64,000 nucleotides of DNA from Brachypodium distachyon. Lineage: Eukaryota > Streptophyta > Magnoliopsida > Poales > Poaceae. Shown one piece after another: positions 32,451 to 44,580 of this stretch. The notes under the pieces are model-generated. The model searched no databases and was not told where the DNA came from. It saw only the letters and a list, made by a program, of their open reading frames with translations. The stretch is taken from positions 72,643,855-72,707,854 of the forward strand of contig NC_016131.3 in assembly GCF_000005505.3 (NCBI RefSeq). Direction: 5' to 3'. Position 1 is the first letter of the stretch, and every line of letters begins with the position of its first letter. Made by a program: the position numbers and the translations under genes.

Positions 32451-33586
32451 TGGCAGGTGGGGATCGGAGGCGTCAGGAGCAGGTGGTGGGGAGCGGCGAG
32501 GGGTTTAAAAGGCATTGGGGCTTGGTTGCCACGGCAGGCGGGGCAGGGGAGGGTGCGGCCGTCAGCCGAGAGCTCTCTGGGCGGCGGATTACGGCATCGA
32601 GCTGCAGATGGCAACAAACGAGGGTTTTGGCCGCTAGCTCCCTCCCACGGAACCCCCCCGGCTCCTCGGACAGAGAGATAGAGATTTAGATTCCGGCTAA
32701 ATGCAGCAGCACACAAACTGCCCTGGTACGCGCGCGTGTTCTTCTTCCCCGATCCCTCTCTGAGACTCTGCTTCACCAACCCTCTCGGTCTCGGGTTCTC
32801 TGCGCCGTGCCGCGTGGGGAGATGCGGTGATTTAGTAGGTGGTGCTTGGAGGAATTTGGGGGCGGATTGATTGGGAGGAAGAAATTAGGGAGCTGGGGTG
32901 GGAGGAGGAGTCAGGGGAGGAGTGCCCGTGTTTCTCTTTTCTTTTTCCGTTATTCCTCTTCCGTTTTAGCTTTTTCAGAAGGGTCGAGACGTCGACGATG
33001 ATGAGCGAGCAAGCCGTTTATAAAGACGAGAGTTCCGGGCGGGCTTTGCCTCTGGGACCGGACCTTTGGAGTGTGATATACTTGCATGGGGGCTATTTAT
33101 TAGTTCTCCTTTTTTTCGAATTGACAGTATTTATTACTCTATCTAACCTGGAGATGATGGTCTCTTTTTTGCATAGCCGTACACACTACGCACTCATCAC
33201 TCTTTTAACACATGTTTGCGTGTAGCGATATGCGAATTTTAGGGAAAATAGTGTTGATATTGAGCGCCACTGTCCTCACGTACATGAGGTGTAAATGTGA
33301 CCATCAATCGTCCGATTTACAGTTAGAGATAAGTCGATTGATCAGCCGTCGAATCTAGTTTGTGCTTCTAGAATCGCAACAATGAATTGAGAGAGAAGTG
33401 AGATGACGTCCAGATACTGATCCAACGATTTTTATACATCGATTGAGATTTGAGCACTTTTCTTAAAAATCAGGCGGTTGAGATATAGCCACATCCATAT
33501 TTATTTTATTGCATCACTAGTATGGATTAAAAATGCATGTGTCATACGATTGTTACAATATTTGTTTGATCTATTGTTGTTGCTAA
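32451..33586. other. ABCC13 upstream region
   Basis: GC-rich up to about 32930, then AT-rich. The palindromic tttataaa at 33017-33024 is a possible TATA element, but it lies about 570 bp from the start codon and would need a long 5' leader or leader intron. The part from about 33210 to 33500 belongs to a dispersed repeat described separately. Confidence 0.4.
33210..33500 (-). repeat. Dispersed AT-rich repeat, copy 1 (reverse)
   Basis: The right end, ttaaaaatcaggcggttgagatatagccacat, is the reverse complement of the motif that opens two other stretches at about 36917 and 55724 (gtgtggctatatct followed by tgatttttaag). All three continue into AT-rich sequence containing gat-cagtatctaga-like text and caatcttaaa-like text. 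It is probably a MITE family of about 0.25 kb. Confidence 0.5.
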
Positions 33587-33587
33587 A

Positions 33588-33714
33588 TACTTCCTCCGTT
33601 TCATAATTTTTGATGCAAGTTCTTCGTAGAATGAGCGAACCTAAACACTAAAACGTGTCTGGATACATCCGTATCTAGACAAACTCGCGTCAAGAATTAT
33701 GAAACGGAGGAAAT
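33588..33714. mobile_element. Stowaway MITE, complete
   Basis: Inverted ends cttcctccgtttcataattt and its complement (aattatgaaacggaggaa) enclose about 125 bp with the core ctaaacactaaaacgtgtct and cgtatctagacaaactc. TA flanks the left end. This is the classic Pooideae Stowaway layout. Confidence 0.8.
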
Positions 33715-33799
33715 ATATAGTTGTAACATCAAGACTTGCTATCTACTACTCCATCCATTACCAAATAGTACTCTGTATAAGGTGTTCTAACTTTGTCTT

Positions 33800-33975
33800 A
33801 AGTCCGATTTCTAGAAGTTTGACTAAATTTATAAAAAAAACTACCAACATATACTCATTTGAAGTTTTATTACATCTATTCATGGTATATTTCTGCATAG
33901 TATACTCATTTGATATTATAGATACTAGCATATTTTTTATAAATTTGGTCAAATTTGAAAATGTTTGCATAGGAC
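33800..33975. mobile_element. MITE-like hairpin
   Basis: The stretch tttgactaaatttataaaaaa near 33819-33839 is matched inverted by ttttttataaatttggtcaaa near 33932-33952, with further partial pairing inside. This gives a long hairpin typical of a degraded MITE. The left part may begin at the tactccatccatta stretch near 33746. Confidence 0.55.
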
Positions 33976-35300
33976 TTTTGTTTGTTCAAATGCTATCATG
34001 GTAAAATATTTTGATCAAAACTTAAACTTTCGTTTGTTCTAATGCTGTTGCTAAATATAGTTGTAACATCAGGGCTTGCTATCTACTGTACTTGATCAAA
34101 ACTTAAGCCTATAATTCAGTTCCAGACTTAAATCTTACCAATCCACTATCACAAGACGTGTATGTTTGGTAAAAATTAATCTTCTCCTTTAATCATATTA
34201 TGAATTGAAGGTGTTCAATCGAAACACAAAAACTAATTTATAATTCTGCATTAACTATTCTATAATTAGTCATACACGGTGATCTAGTCAAACCATTTTA
34301 ACGTTGCTAATTATCCTGTTGATTGAGGCAATATAGAGTTAAGAAGAATCAAATGAATGGTGCAATTAATTTCCATTAAAAATATGATGGAAAGACCAGA
34401 AAATAATTTATCTCCTTTGATTATCTTATCTAGAAAAGAACCGTGTGTACACATATCTAGAAACCGAAATCTTATGAAAGTTTGAATTGCTACTATCGTG
34501 CTTAAGAAATTCGTCTCTGTCCACCACCTGATCCGCATCTGCATGCTCTGGGTTTGGCCGTAACGGGCAAATAGGACGGGAGTGCACTGGGTCTAGCAGC
34601 AGCTGAAAATTGACACCTCTCAAAAGAAAAAGGAAGCAAGCCGACAAACAAGCTGTAGCACTACATCGTGGAAAAGGAAAATGCTGAATCACCTCTTGCG
34701 AAGAAATGCGCAGAAATTCATAACAGAAACTTTACAGCGGAGGCATGCGTGGAGAGAAAAAAACAAGATGCTCTTCCGATCCGGTGGGCTGGACACTGGA
34801 CAGTTCCCGTTTCCTTTCCTCCTCCGTGAAAAAAGACAAACAATGGTAGGCGGCTAGGCGGCACGCGTTACGTCTGTGTATTTTCGTGGCACACCGCATG
34901 AGCTCACTGCTGTCGGCGTACTACTGTATATGCACCAGGTGGCCCGAGGCGAATATAAGCGCCAGCGGCACAATGGGCATCGAATATCAGTAAATTCTAC
35001 TAGCACGATGAGGTCAGTGCACCGTGACCGGCCGGAGTCCATGTTCGCATGTGTGCGATTCCGGTGGGGGAATGTCTCTGGCTACCTATAGCTGGCGCTG
35101 ATTCCTTCGCTTCATTGCTCCTTCGGTCCTTATCAAGTCACTTTCTATTTTCTATTACATGTATCCTGTCGCGATCGATCGTGTACCATTAATTCATGGA
35201 TATTTTTATAACACCATCAATTCTGATTGGATCTTGATTTGCCTGGCTCACCTCACTAGTGGAGTGGAATATTTCCATATAAAGAACCGACCATAAATAT
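33976..35300. other. Intergenic, nothing recognised
   Basis: AT-rich to 34480 and mixed afterwards. Short open frames only; none shows a domain, codon bias or splice context that I would trust. Confidence 0.4.
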
Positions 35301-35302
35301 AG

Positions 35303-35514
35303 TATTCTCTCCGTCCCATGATACGAGTCACACACACATCGTTAGATTGTCAATTTAGTTAACTAAATATAAAATGAATAATTTAAAAATTATATCATTA
35401 GAAAATTCTTTCGATAACGAATGTGTACTTTTTGTTAAGAAACATAATATTTAATTAATCAAATTGAGAATTTAGGAATGTGTGCGTGTCTCATGTTATG
35501 GGACGGAGTGAGTA
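35303..35514. mobile_element. Stowaway MITE, complete (about 210 bp)
   Basis: The left end tctctccgtcccatgatacgag and right end ctcatgttatgggacggagtgag are inverted copies, bounded by TA on each side (ta at about 35303 and 35513). Internal AT-rich sequence includes matching inner arms (cacacacatcgttag, aatgtgtgcgtg). Confidence 0.8.
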
Positions 35515-36627
35515 TCTAGGCAGTCCACTGGCCAGCTGATCCCGCTACGGCGTACATAAAACAGCGTACATCTCGCACATTCTGACGTGGATCGTTCTGC
35601 TACCGCTACATGCTTAATTAGTGCACCATGATTAATTGTGGGCATGCATGCATAGTCGACATCGGCACGTATCCTCGGCGTGATTGATCCGTAGAACTAC
35701 GTGCTTACCGCAGAGGGCTGAGATCGACTAAAGCACTTACGTGTACACACACACACAAAAACGGGACGGGGTTTGCTTTGGTCTCTCGATATCGAGCAAA
35801 TTGCTGGTGAGGCTGGCAAGCACCAAGGCGTCAACGGAATGGCCGAGACGAGGCACCGTCTTTAATGGGGGTATGACGAAGGATCTCGATCGATGCATAT
35901 TGCGACAGCTTGAAACTATTTTAGCCAGTGAATTCCGTGATAGGTTGACCCATCTGATGAGATAAGATTTACCACCTGCATATAGATATAGTGGCGTACG
36001 TGTGCTGGTGGATGCCAGTTTAATTAATTATTATCCCGAAGTGCTTGGTTACGTAACCAGATCGATCCAGTCGCTTCACATCAACGTGTTGCCTCATCAT
36101 TTCGGTATCGTATGTAACTGCCCACTGGGTCAAGCAGAATATTTGGGGTTGCATTTTTTTAAGTGTGTTCTCGTTTTCTGGCCAGTGGTTATTTTGTGTG
36201 GTGGCACAGTCAAAAGACACTGCTTTGCACTTTGCTGGCGAATAACTGGTAAAGAGAACAAAAATTGAGCACTTTTGAAGTCTTGGCTGGGACTTAATTG
36301 GGAGGGAGGGATGATGGAAGAAACATACATGATGAAAACGATGCAGAGCAGAGCACAATGTATAGCGATCGATGTGCGGCCGGTCGTTGCGTATCTCCCT
36401 GGGAAACACAATCATGGGGATTAAATTAGAGAGATCTCGACAGCCATATGAAAGGCGTAGGTTTCTTAAAGATTGTCTGGGGCCGAGAGCAGGGCTCCCG
36501 CAGTTGTATTGTGACGGATGCCGATCACATGAGTTCCCCGGCCCGACCGCTGCCATCATTGATTTACTCTTCGACCTGAGTCGTTATGTCCCCTTCCTCC
36601 AACCACCATCTATCACCACCTATGATC
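35515..36627. other. Intergenic, nothing recognised
   Basis: No credible gene. A (ca)n stretch lies at 35743-35756. Overlapping open frames around 36000-36560 on both strands have no known domain. Confidence 0.35.
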
Positions 36628-36780
36628 GGCAAGAGCATTTTTTGTAGAGTATAGTAAGGACTGTCCACCGGCGCGCTTGTTGATGGCAACTTGGCAAGAG
36701 CATTTTTGGTAGAGTGTAAGGACTGTCCACCGGCGCGCTTGTTGATGGCAACTTGGCAAGAGCATTTTTTTGTAGAGGTC
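36628..36780. repeat. Tandem repeat, about 2.4 units of 62-65 bp
   Basis: Units start with ggcaagagcattttt at 36628, 36693 and 36755. Each full unit continues with aaggactgtccaccggcgcg and cttgttgatggcaactt. Units 1 and 2 are nearly identical apart from a small indel, indicating a recent local duplication. Confidence 0.88.
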
Positions 36781-36916
36781 CTCTAACCAAGGTTTGAAAT
36801 ATCATTCAAAATTTGAACCAGGTCGAATAATTAAGTCCGTGCCTGTCCATTATTGACCGGAACTGTCTCAGGACAGTGGGTTGCTAAGTATTCTCCAAGG
36901 ATATAAATGAATTAAC

Positions 36917-37150
36917 ATGTGTGGTTATATCTAAATTGGCTGATTTTTAAGCAAAATGATCAAATTTAAGTTGACGAATCAGAACCATTAGATCAGTATC
37001 TAAATCTCACTTTACCTTTCTTTCTTCACCTTCCGTTTCAAATCTTAAATCACAAATCATATCTAACAGCTGAGAAAGCATAACTAAAAATTAGGCAACT
37101 TAGATATAGCAAAATTGAAATGAATTTTGTTTTAAATTTCCAAGCACTAT
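36917..37150 (+). repeat. Dispersed AT-rich repeat, copy 2
   Basis: Opens with gtgtggttatatctaaattg and tgatttttaagcaaaatgat, then ttgacgaatcagaaccatta. It shares order and wording with the copy at 55724 and, inverted, with 33210-33500. No frame is open through it. Confidence 0.5.
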
Positions 37151-38034
37151 GTAAGGTCCCAAGTAGCTGGAGGACTTATGGCACATACTACGTTCTCTTT
37201 TTCTAAGCATATCGTGATATTTATTGTCAACACAGAAAGTAAGCTACGAAAGATTCCAACAAGGCAACAACACATAGTAAAAACCAAGAACTCAAGAGAG
37301 GTGGTTGGAGCCATAAGGTTTGTATTGTTAGATTGTACTATTAGGAGCATATGGATGGCATGTGATCAGTGTCGAGTTAAATATACATTGGTCGAAGCGA
37401 TGCCCTGCCCGCTGTCGTCAACCAGCTGCTGGTTGACATGCACGTACGCATGTGCAATACATGTGGACTGAGCGCAGAGAGTTACTACTAGCTTGAAGAA
37501 GGTCACCGATCGATCATATATCATTAACTACACATATATGTACTGGTCGAGCCCATGAATCGAGCATACATTTTCAACATTTGCTCGAGCTACTAGCTTG
37601 ATGACGACAATCAGAAGATCACGGAAAGCACATGAGGGCCTCAAGTTAAAGTATAGTTTGTTTAATCCGCAAAGGGTACAGTGAAGTGTGTGGCTTGCAG
37701 CTAGCGAACAAGAACATATATATGGACGGATATATAAAGTTAGCGCGTATACACGAATAAAGGATCGATCACCGGCCGATCAAGTGGTTAAAAGACACCG
37801 TGTCTCTAGCTACATTCACAGAATTAATGCAGCCAGCCAAGAAAGCAGCTTTGCGCATAGGCCCAGCGACCACATGCGTAAAAGAACGAATGTATGCTTG
37901 ATTGGCTTGCTTACTTGTACAAGTGGCTTTCACCAAATCAAGTCGACGCGAAATTCATGCGTGCGATGCAAGGAAACATATGTATGTCTGGGCCGATGGG
38001 GCACGATCGAGCATGTCTACATATGGGCCAATGA
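37151..38034. other. Intergenic, nothing recognised
   Basis: No gene supported. The last three bases (TGA at 38032-38034) form the left target duplication of the CACTA-like element. Confidence 0.35.
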
Positions 38035-40518
38035 CACTGCTACACAAAACACCACCGGTGGCGGTGGAAAACAAGGGTAAGTGGCGGTGGACTGACCCGC
38101 CACTAAGCTTGCGCTGCTGGTGCTACGAACCACTAGTAGCGGTGCTCTCCACCGCCACCGGTGCTACGAACCATCGGTGGCTGTCCAAGCGCAGCGTCAC
38201 TAGTATGAATTTGCCGAATTAAAAAAAAAGCAGGCCACACGGGGCCTACGCTGCAACCTCGCCGACGATTGTAGAGCAAATACACAGAAAACAAATCCAT
38301 ATTTATTGAGAAACAGATCTGGAGTATTACATTACAGAGAATACACATCGAAGGGGAACCCGAGAGAGAAGAAGAACTAGAGTGAGAAGAACCAGAGAGA
38401 ACAAGAACTAGAGAGAGAACTAGAAGGCCCGCACCCAAACCAGTCCGGCCCAGACACCACAGAAAGACAAATTTCCCGCGCCCTCCTCGTCTCCATGGCG
38501 CCAGCGGCGATCTGCAGCGAGAGAGATAAGAGGTGAGAGAGAACCAGAGAGAGGGAAAACGAAAAGGGATGAGAGAGGGGTTACCAGAGATAGGAAGCAG
38601 CAGGCGCCGGATCCGGTGGCGGAGGAGCTGCAGGCGACCGGATCCGGCGTCGGAGGGGCCGGATCCAGGGCAACCAAGGTCCATTGCAGCGGCGGCCCTT
38701 CCAGGCCAGTCACCGGGAGTTGCTGGATCCGCGCGAGCCGGCGGGGCTGGATGTCGATGGGGGATGGTGGGAGGAGAGGATGAGTCGCAGCGACGAGCCC
38801 GCGGGTGGCCGGATCCGGCGGCAACGGTCCCGAGGGCAACTGGATCCGGCCCCGTCCATGGCGCAGGGAGGCGAGTTGGCGTCAGCCGGAGCAGGAGGGC
38901 TCGGGAGAAGGAGGGCCCGGGGAGAGGCGCCGGCGCGGTGGAGCTCGGTGGGGAGGGAGAGAACTCAAAGAAGAGGAGGGAGAGAAGAGCAGCTCGGTGG
39001 GGAGGAGAGAATGCGTGGAGAACAGAGAGAGAAAAGAACGATAGAAGGAGAAAGGAAGGAGTCACGGAGGAATGAAAGAGGAGGAGTCACGAGAATAAAA
39101 GAAATAGAAAAAAAAAGATAGATGCCAGCTCATCGATACACCACGGCCATCCTCAGCCAATCAGGGATCAGCATCTAGTTTCATCCGGATTGTGCTTATT
39201 TTGTGCTTTCTATCTCCAGTGGCGGGTTTTATAGCAAAACAGCCACTGGAGGTGTGTAAAATTTGTATAATTCTTACTTTTTAGTATAATATATTTGTGT
39301 TTAGAATTATACTAAATTGTTTCATAAGTACATAAATATGGTCCACTTTGTGTAAAACTGGGGGTGCCATTTAGAACTATATTAAAAGTACTTGCTTCAC
39401 AAAAAACTCCATTTTTCGCATTTATAAAATGGAAAATAAATATTTTTATAATAAAAATTTGAAAAAAATCTATGACAATATTGTTTGGCATGGCAAGATG
39501 CACCTCTATGCAAAAATTGGATTCATTGTCATGAACTATGGCATAACAATGGTCGTGACTTTGGTCATCTGGTTTGAAACTCATAAACATTCTTATACTT
39601 GATGGTCCGTTTTGTGAAGAATTTTTTTTGACCAATTGTCAAATTCAAGTTTACCATTTTTCATGGCAATTAGTACACATAATAGGACTCCATGCCAAAG
39701 AATTGACTTTTTTGACCATTTTTTCATAGTTTTTGAATTTTGCAAGATGAGATGAACATTGTAGGCACATCTTTCCATAGCAAGATGCTGAATATTTAAA
39801 CACCCTTTGTGAAACTTACCTAATTCTTACTTGGGTACCAAAAAATGATTTTTTGAAGTTTTAGGAATAAACTATCACGCACTTGTACTTCAAATTTTAA
39901 TTACTTTTGCGAAATCGCTAGAAATTCATTTAAACGGGAAAAAGTAACAATAAAGCTAGAAAAGTCAAACTCTTTGGACACAACCAATTAAATATGTTAT
40001 ACTTTGTGTGAAAATTATATGTGCCATTTTGAACCATAAAAATTGTACTTGTTTCACAAATTACTTCATTTTTTGCATTGAAAAAATGGAAAATCATTTT
40101 CTCTGAGAAACACCATGTGATATTGTTGTTCCAACATGTTAAGGAATAGGAATGAAGACTTTAGAAAAAAGAATCACATCATTCTGATTTTTTATGAATT
40201 AGTTATAATTTTTGCAAGTTTCAATGGTCTGTAGGGGGTCAACAGTGGCCGGTCTAGGCTAACAAACCAGCCACTGGTAACCCCTTATCAGTGGCGCGGG
40301 CTAGAAAACCGGCCACTGTTGGGACTCACCAGTAGCCGTTCTCATGGACGGCCACTGTTGGTGGTTCACCAGTGGCTTTGGACGCGCACATCCACTGGTG
40401 CTCTAACACCAGTGACGGTGAATCACAGGCACTGGTGGAACACCAGTGGCTGTGATTTTTTTGCCTCGCTCGAACAGCCACTGAAGGTCGTGCGCCAATG
40501 CCAGATTCTGACGTAGTG
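38035..40518. mobile_element. Non-autonomous CACTA-like DNA transposon
   Basis: The left end begins CACTGCTACACAAAAC. The right end, read inward, begins CACTACGTCAGAATCTGG. A 3-bp duplication TGA flanks both ends (38032-38034 and 40519-40521), as expected for CACTA insertion. Both subterminal regions carry many short repeats in both orientations: ggtggcggtgg/ccgccac types on the left, and ccagtggc/gccactg types at 40230-40490. The inside has no transposase. It contains a purine-rich stretch (38380-39120) and AT-rich sequence. The terminal match is imperfect (about 9 of 16), so the boundaries are probable, not certain. Confidence 0.62.
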
Positions 40519-40521
40519 TGA

Positions 40522-43500
40522 GATCGAAAAGTGTTTTCGAAGCAAGACCAATTCGAATTGCATTGTGGGGTCACATGCTGATAGAGATGATGAGCAAGTG
40601 ATCGGCACGCATGCACTGATGCACGGGCGGAAACCCTACATAACACTGTACTCGATCGCCTTGGTTTCCTTTCCCTTCGGTACAGGAATTGAATATCAAG
40701 CGGTGGTCACTGGCTGCACATTCGAACCCCACCAACTTGGAAAATAACTTGACAACTGCTACTTGTAAAAAGACCGGTCCAAGAGCATGCATACACGTCA
40801 TACCACTTTGGTGTAACGGGACAATTAATAATAATGGAGATGACGAAACTAAAAACGTTGGCCTAATCAATATGAAAATCTGCAAGCACTCTAGCTATTT
40901 AAGAGTTTCTTCAGGCTTCACTGATTTCGCCGACCTCTCAACCTTCGGTAATCGCTATCACTCCCTCACACGCTTATTTAACGTTTTGAGACATGCAACA
41001 TAGAAGAGGTGTGTCAAGTTTCTACACTACGGAAAGCTACGGGTGGCTCTCTGGAATATAATCAGGAAAAGGTCACCACGCACCCGGTTGCAACGCGTTG
41101 GAGAAGGGAGAAAGGCCAAGATCGGGCCGGCGAGCGCTAAGCAGCTACGGCACAGAAGGAAAAGCCTGTATCTTTAGGCGTGTAAAGCTTACTCTAGCTG
41201 AGCGACGAAAGGGCTGGAAAGCTAGTGCGGGCACGTGTGGGGCTGCATGCATGCAAGGTGCCAATCGCGCGTTCCCAGAGCACACCACCTGGACTGGCCG
41301 CCGCCGTCACGAGTGGTGTCCTGGTGCCAACAAAGAGACAAAGCCACGGACAATCAATCAATGGCATCTAAAAGTTGCCGGGTCAGAGCATGCATGCACG
41401 CAGCTGGCGCCGACTTCCGACGTGTACCTGACGTGGACGGCCTGCTGGGAAGTCCATTATTTTGTAATCACGGATGGTCGATCGATTGATCATGACATGG
41501 GCTGATGGATGACGTGTTAGCGGTGGGAGGGCGTGTAGTTCGGGGCGCAGTAGCCTGGCCCAGCGAGACCAATCAGTCGTTCCTTTTTGGTGTGTACGAA
41601 GTCATGTTGTTTGTGGCTGTTAATTGTTGTCGACTACACTCTCTGCTTTCTAGCAGTTTCAACGCCCACGTATACATCAGGACGTATCTTTCGGCGGGCC
41701 AATCTAAGACGGTATACACTTCCATACGCATTTTCTTTCATCCGCTTCAGTCTCGTTTGGTCGGTTTCAAAATACGCATGTGAGCGAAGCATCTCGGCGT
41801 CCTTCACATTCTTTCCTTGAGATAGTATACAACACGAGACATCTTATCACAACCATATACAACTGTTTTACTACACAGGACCGGCCGGGTGGGCTCTAGA
41901 GGCTTGTTGCTACGCTAACTTGGTCAGAGTAACACGTGACAACGACAATTTCGGCACAGGAGGCGAGGCCCAACGGTGCCAGATTCTCTAGCTACAGCCA
42001 AGAACATGATGCCCCTCTCTTTCCGTCTGAAAACTTTTCGCAGCTTACACTCATGCCTGAACGTCCCCAGGCAAAGATGGGAACGTACGACGGAATGTGG
42101 CGAGCAGGGGAATTAAGTTTGTTTGGGGTCCTTCGTGTTTACTACTCCACCACTCGGGCACAGGCGATCATGTCTTGTCCCTCGTACGAGGTTGTCGGGC
42201 CAAACTGCTGTTGCGGCGTGCCACATCGGTCTATCGCACGTGTGCATGCTTTTCACAGTTTCACTGCTTCTCTCATCATCAGTTCCCCGACGGCTCAGCA
42301 TATATTTGCACTGTGGTGGGGGTCAATACAGCTAACGCAGCAGGGAGAAAATCCAGGACTCCCGAGCTTACAGGTGGAACATATTGAATCGGGCCGTACC
42401 GGCTAATGTTCCTTCTTTCTTTTGGCCCAACAGCATCAAAACAGCGTCGTTACAACCACCACGTGACATCGGCCCATGAACATTTTGCCACGGGCTGAAA
42501 ATTGAACCGTTGAACGTGGCCGTGAAATGAACATTTCGCTTCTTTATCCAGGGACAACTGAACTGCTCAACCATGACCCTTCAACCTCAAGATCAAGCTG
42601 TTCAGCTATAGTATCACAGAGCTAACACCCGGAATAAGTATACCTCGTAGGTTCTTAATTACAATGCGGGCAGATACAACTCACGGACACCAATCCTCAA
42701 TTAAGCCACTGTTACAGCGAACGTACACCGAAAACGATGCTTGGTTCTGTTGAGCTATGTTACACACTTACACATGCTATTTTGATCACCTCCTCTCTTC
42801 TGGTACCATCGATTCCAGAACCCAAAACTCCCCTATAATCTGGACTTAACTCAGAGCGCGCACCGAAAGTAGCAAGCTAGCTATCTATGCCTGCAGATGC
42901 TATGTTTCCATTGGAGCATATATATGTTTATTCTGCCATCCGTGCAACAGTTGCTACCTTGCCAACAACCAAAGCATGATCGCCCTGGATCACCACAAGA
43001 AGCAATTCCACATCCATTGTACTACGTGCTTAATTTAATCCGCGACTGTACGCGAGAAGATCGCTTGAGCAGTGGATGCGGATCTTTATTTTTTGCTGCG
43101 TGCTTACGTCCATCTGGGAGAATGTTCTGGTGCTTCGACTGTATCCAACGCTGCAGTACCACAGGAATTATGTATGCATATATGAGCACTGTGGTGGGGT
43201 CAGCCCCCCCTCTCCGATGATTGCTTCTAGTTCTAGGTAATGATATTAGAGATCCATCGGTTGAGCTAAGCTCGCGGTTCTTCCTGAGGTCCGCTAGTGC
43301 AAAGTGAAAGAGATGGACTGATCTCCTTTTTCAAGGGCATTGATGGTTATCTTTAATCTATTGGGTGTTAAATGGCTAGCTAGGTCCTACGTGTGGTTGT
43401 AGGGAGGAAGAACGCAGTATGATTATGAACGGTGTGGACATTTTTTTTTATGCCTAAGTATTCCATTTAGCATATGTATTTGTGTGTTACGAGATTAGTA

Positions 43501-43524
43501 ATTATTAGTTTTCTAAAAAAAAAG
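40522..43524. other. Intergenic, nothing recognised
   Basis: Three kilobases without a credible gene, RNA gene or repeat end. Short frames such as 41098-41505 and 41936-42406 lack any known domain and conserved start context. Confidence 0.35.
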
Positions 43525-43640
43525 ATATTTCCTCCGTCCAACAAAAACTGTCTCAATTTTGACTAAATTTGAATGCATCTATACACTAAGTCATGTCTAG
43601 ATCATTTCCTAGTTTGCTCCGAAGAAATTAAGAAAGGGCC
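43525..43640. mobile_element. Stowaway-type MITE, left end only
   Basis: The TA followed by tttcctccgtccaacaaaaa and ctgtctcaattttgactaaat is a standard Stowaway left end. The right terminal repeat was not found before 43750, so the element is truncated. Confidence 0.5.
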
Positions 43641-44550
43641 CATTTTTTAAGACATAGGTTTTCTTACAAGCATCATAGATGATATGGATCACTTTTGGAA
43701 ATACCAATAATAATAACTTATCATTTTTTTCACTGGATATTTAACTCCAAAAGGTGTCAATATTTATGTTTCCCTGCCAAAATAAATTTATCTTTTCTAA
43801 CACAACATGCAAATTCCATCAGATGCATGCATGGCTGCTTGCCATCCGTCAGCTTTTAACCCGTGAGAACACCATTTGGTTTTGCATACGTGTGGGAATA
43901 ATTAACAAAAAACATGCCTGTGCACATGATGTGCATGCATGGAGTATTATTAATTCCCGACATATAAACTATGGCCAAGTCTTTTGTGTAGAGATTCATC
44001 CACTCTATTAAGAAAATTAATAACCAATGGCACCACCACTGTACGGGGTGGGTTTAATTAAGGTAATCAAGACCCAAAGCACACAAACAAAAAGGAGCAC
44101 AGTCCAGTTGTACACTCTGGTACGTGGTGAGAGACCAACGGCCCGATGTGTGGCTCGTGTCAAGCCACCACTTGAGCAAATCAACTTGGACAGATTTCTC
44201 CTGGCGATGCTTCAGCTGCTATACACATTTTTAACTCCCGGATCTGTACAACCAAGTGACACTTGGAGCCCGACGACGGAGCGACGTGCGCCTCTCGAGA
44301 TCTCCGAAAATTTGTTTAAGCGATGTCGGATTTGATGCGATCTACTCTTGTTTTACGCTCGCGTTCTTCCTCCCCGGTCTCTTCCCCCATCGGGAATAAA
44401 GGCAAGAATCAAGAGATACGTACGCTTTACAGCAGAGATATATGGATCGGCTCGAACGGGAAAGGAGATCTCCATCGGATTAATTTGTTTACTGACGCCA
44501 CCAATACAATCTTGGCATGTTCTTTCATACGAGCAGTAGTATACTTAGTT
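43641..44550. other. Intergenic, nothing recognised
   Basis: No gene supported. Short overlapping frames at 44027-44577 have no known domain. Confidence 0.35.
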
Positions 44551-44580
44551 ACTCCTTCCGTTCAACGGAGGGAGTAGTAC
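44551..44580. repeat. Stowaway relic: two terminal repeats in contact
   Basis: The 13-base arm tactccttccgtt (44551-44563) is separated by a single c from aacggagggagta (44565-44577). The arms are inverted copies with one mismatch. Only the terminal repeats of a Stowaway element remain, and the interior is gone. Confidence 0.85.

Noticed and set aside
36020..36559. 179-codon minus frame
   Set aside because: No domain, atypical composition, crosses unrelated AT-rich sequence; probably chance.
38133..39075. Long frames on both strands inside the CACTA-like element (310, 180, 145 codons)
   Set aside because: Composition follows a purine-rich stretch; no transposase or host domain could be recognised.
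41936..42406. 156-codon plus frame in the gene-poor block
   Set aside because: No domain, no splice context, alternative frames equally open.
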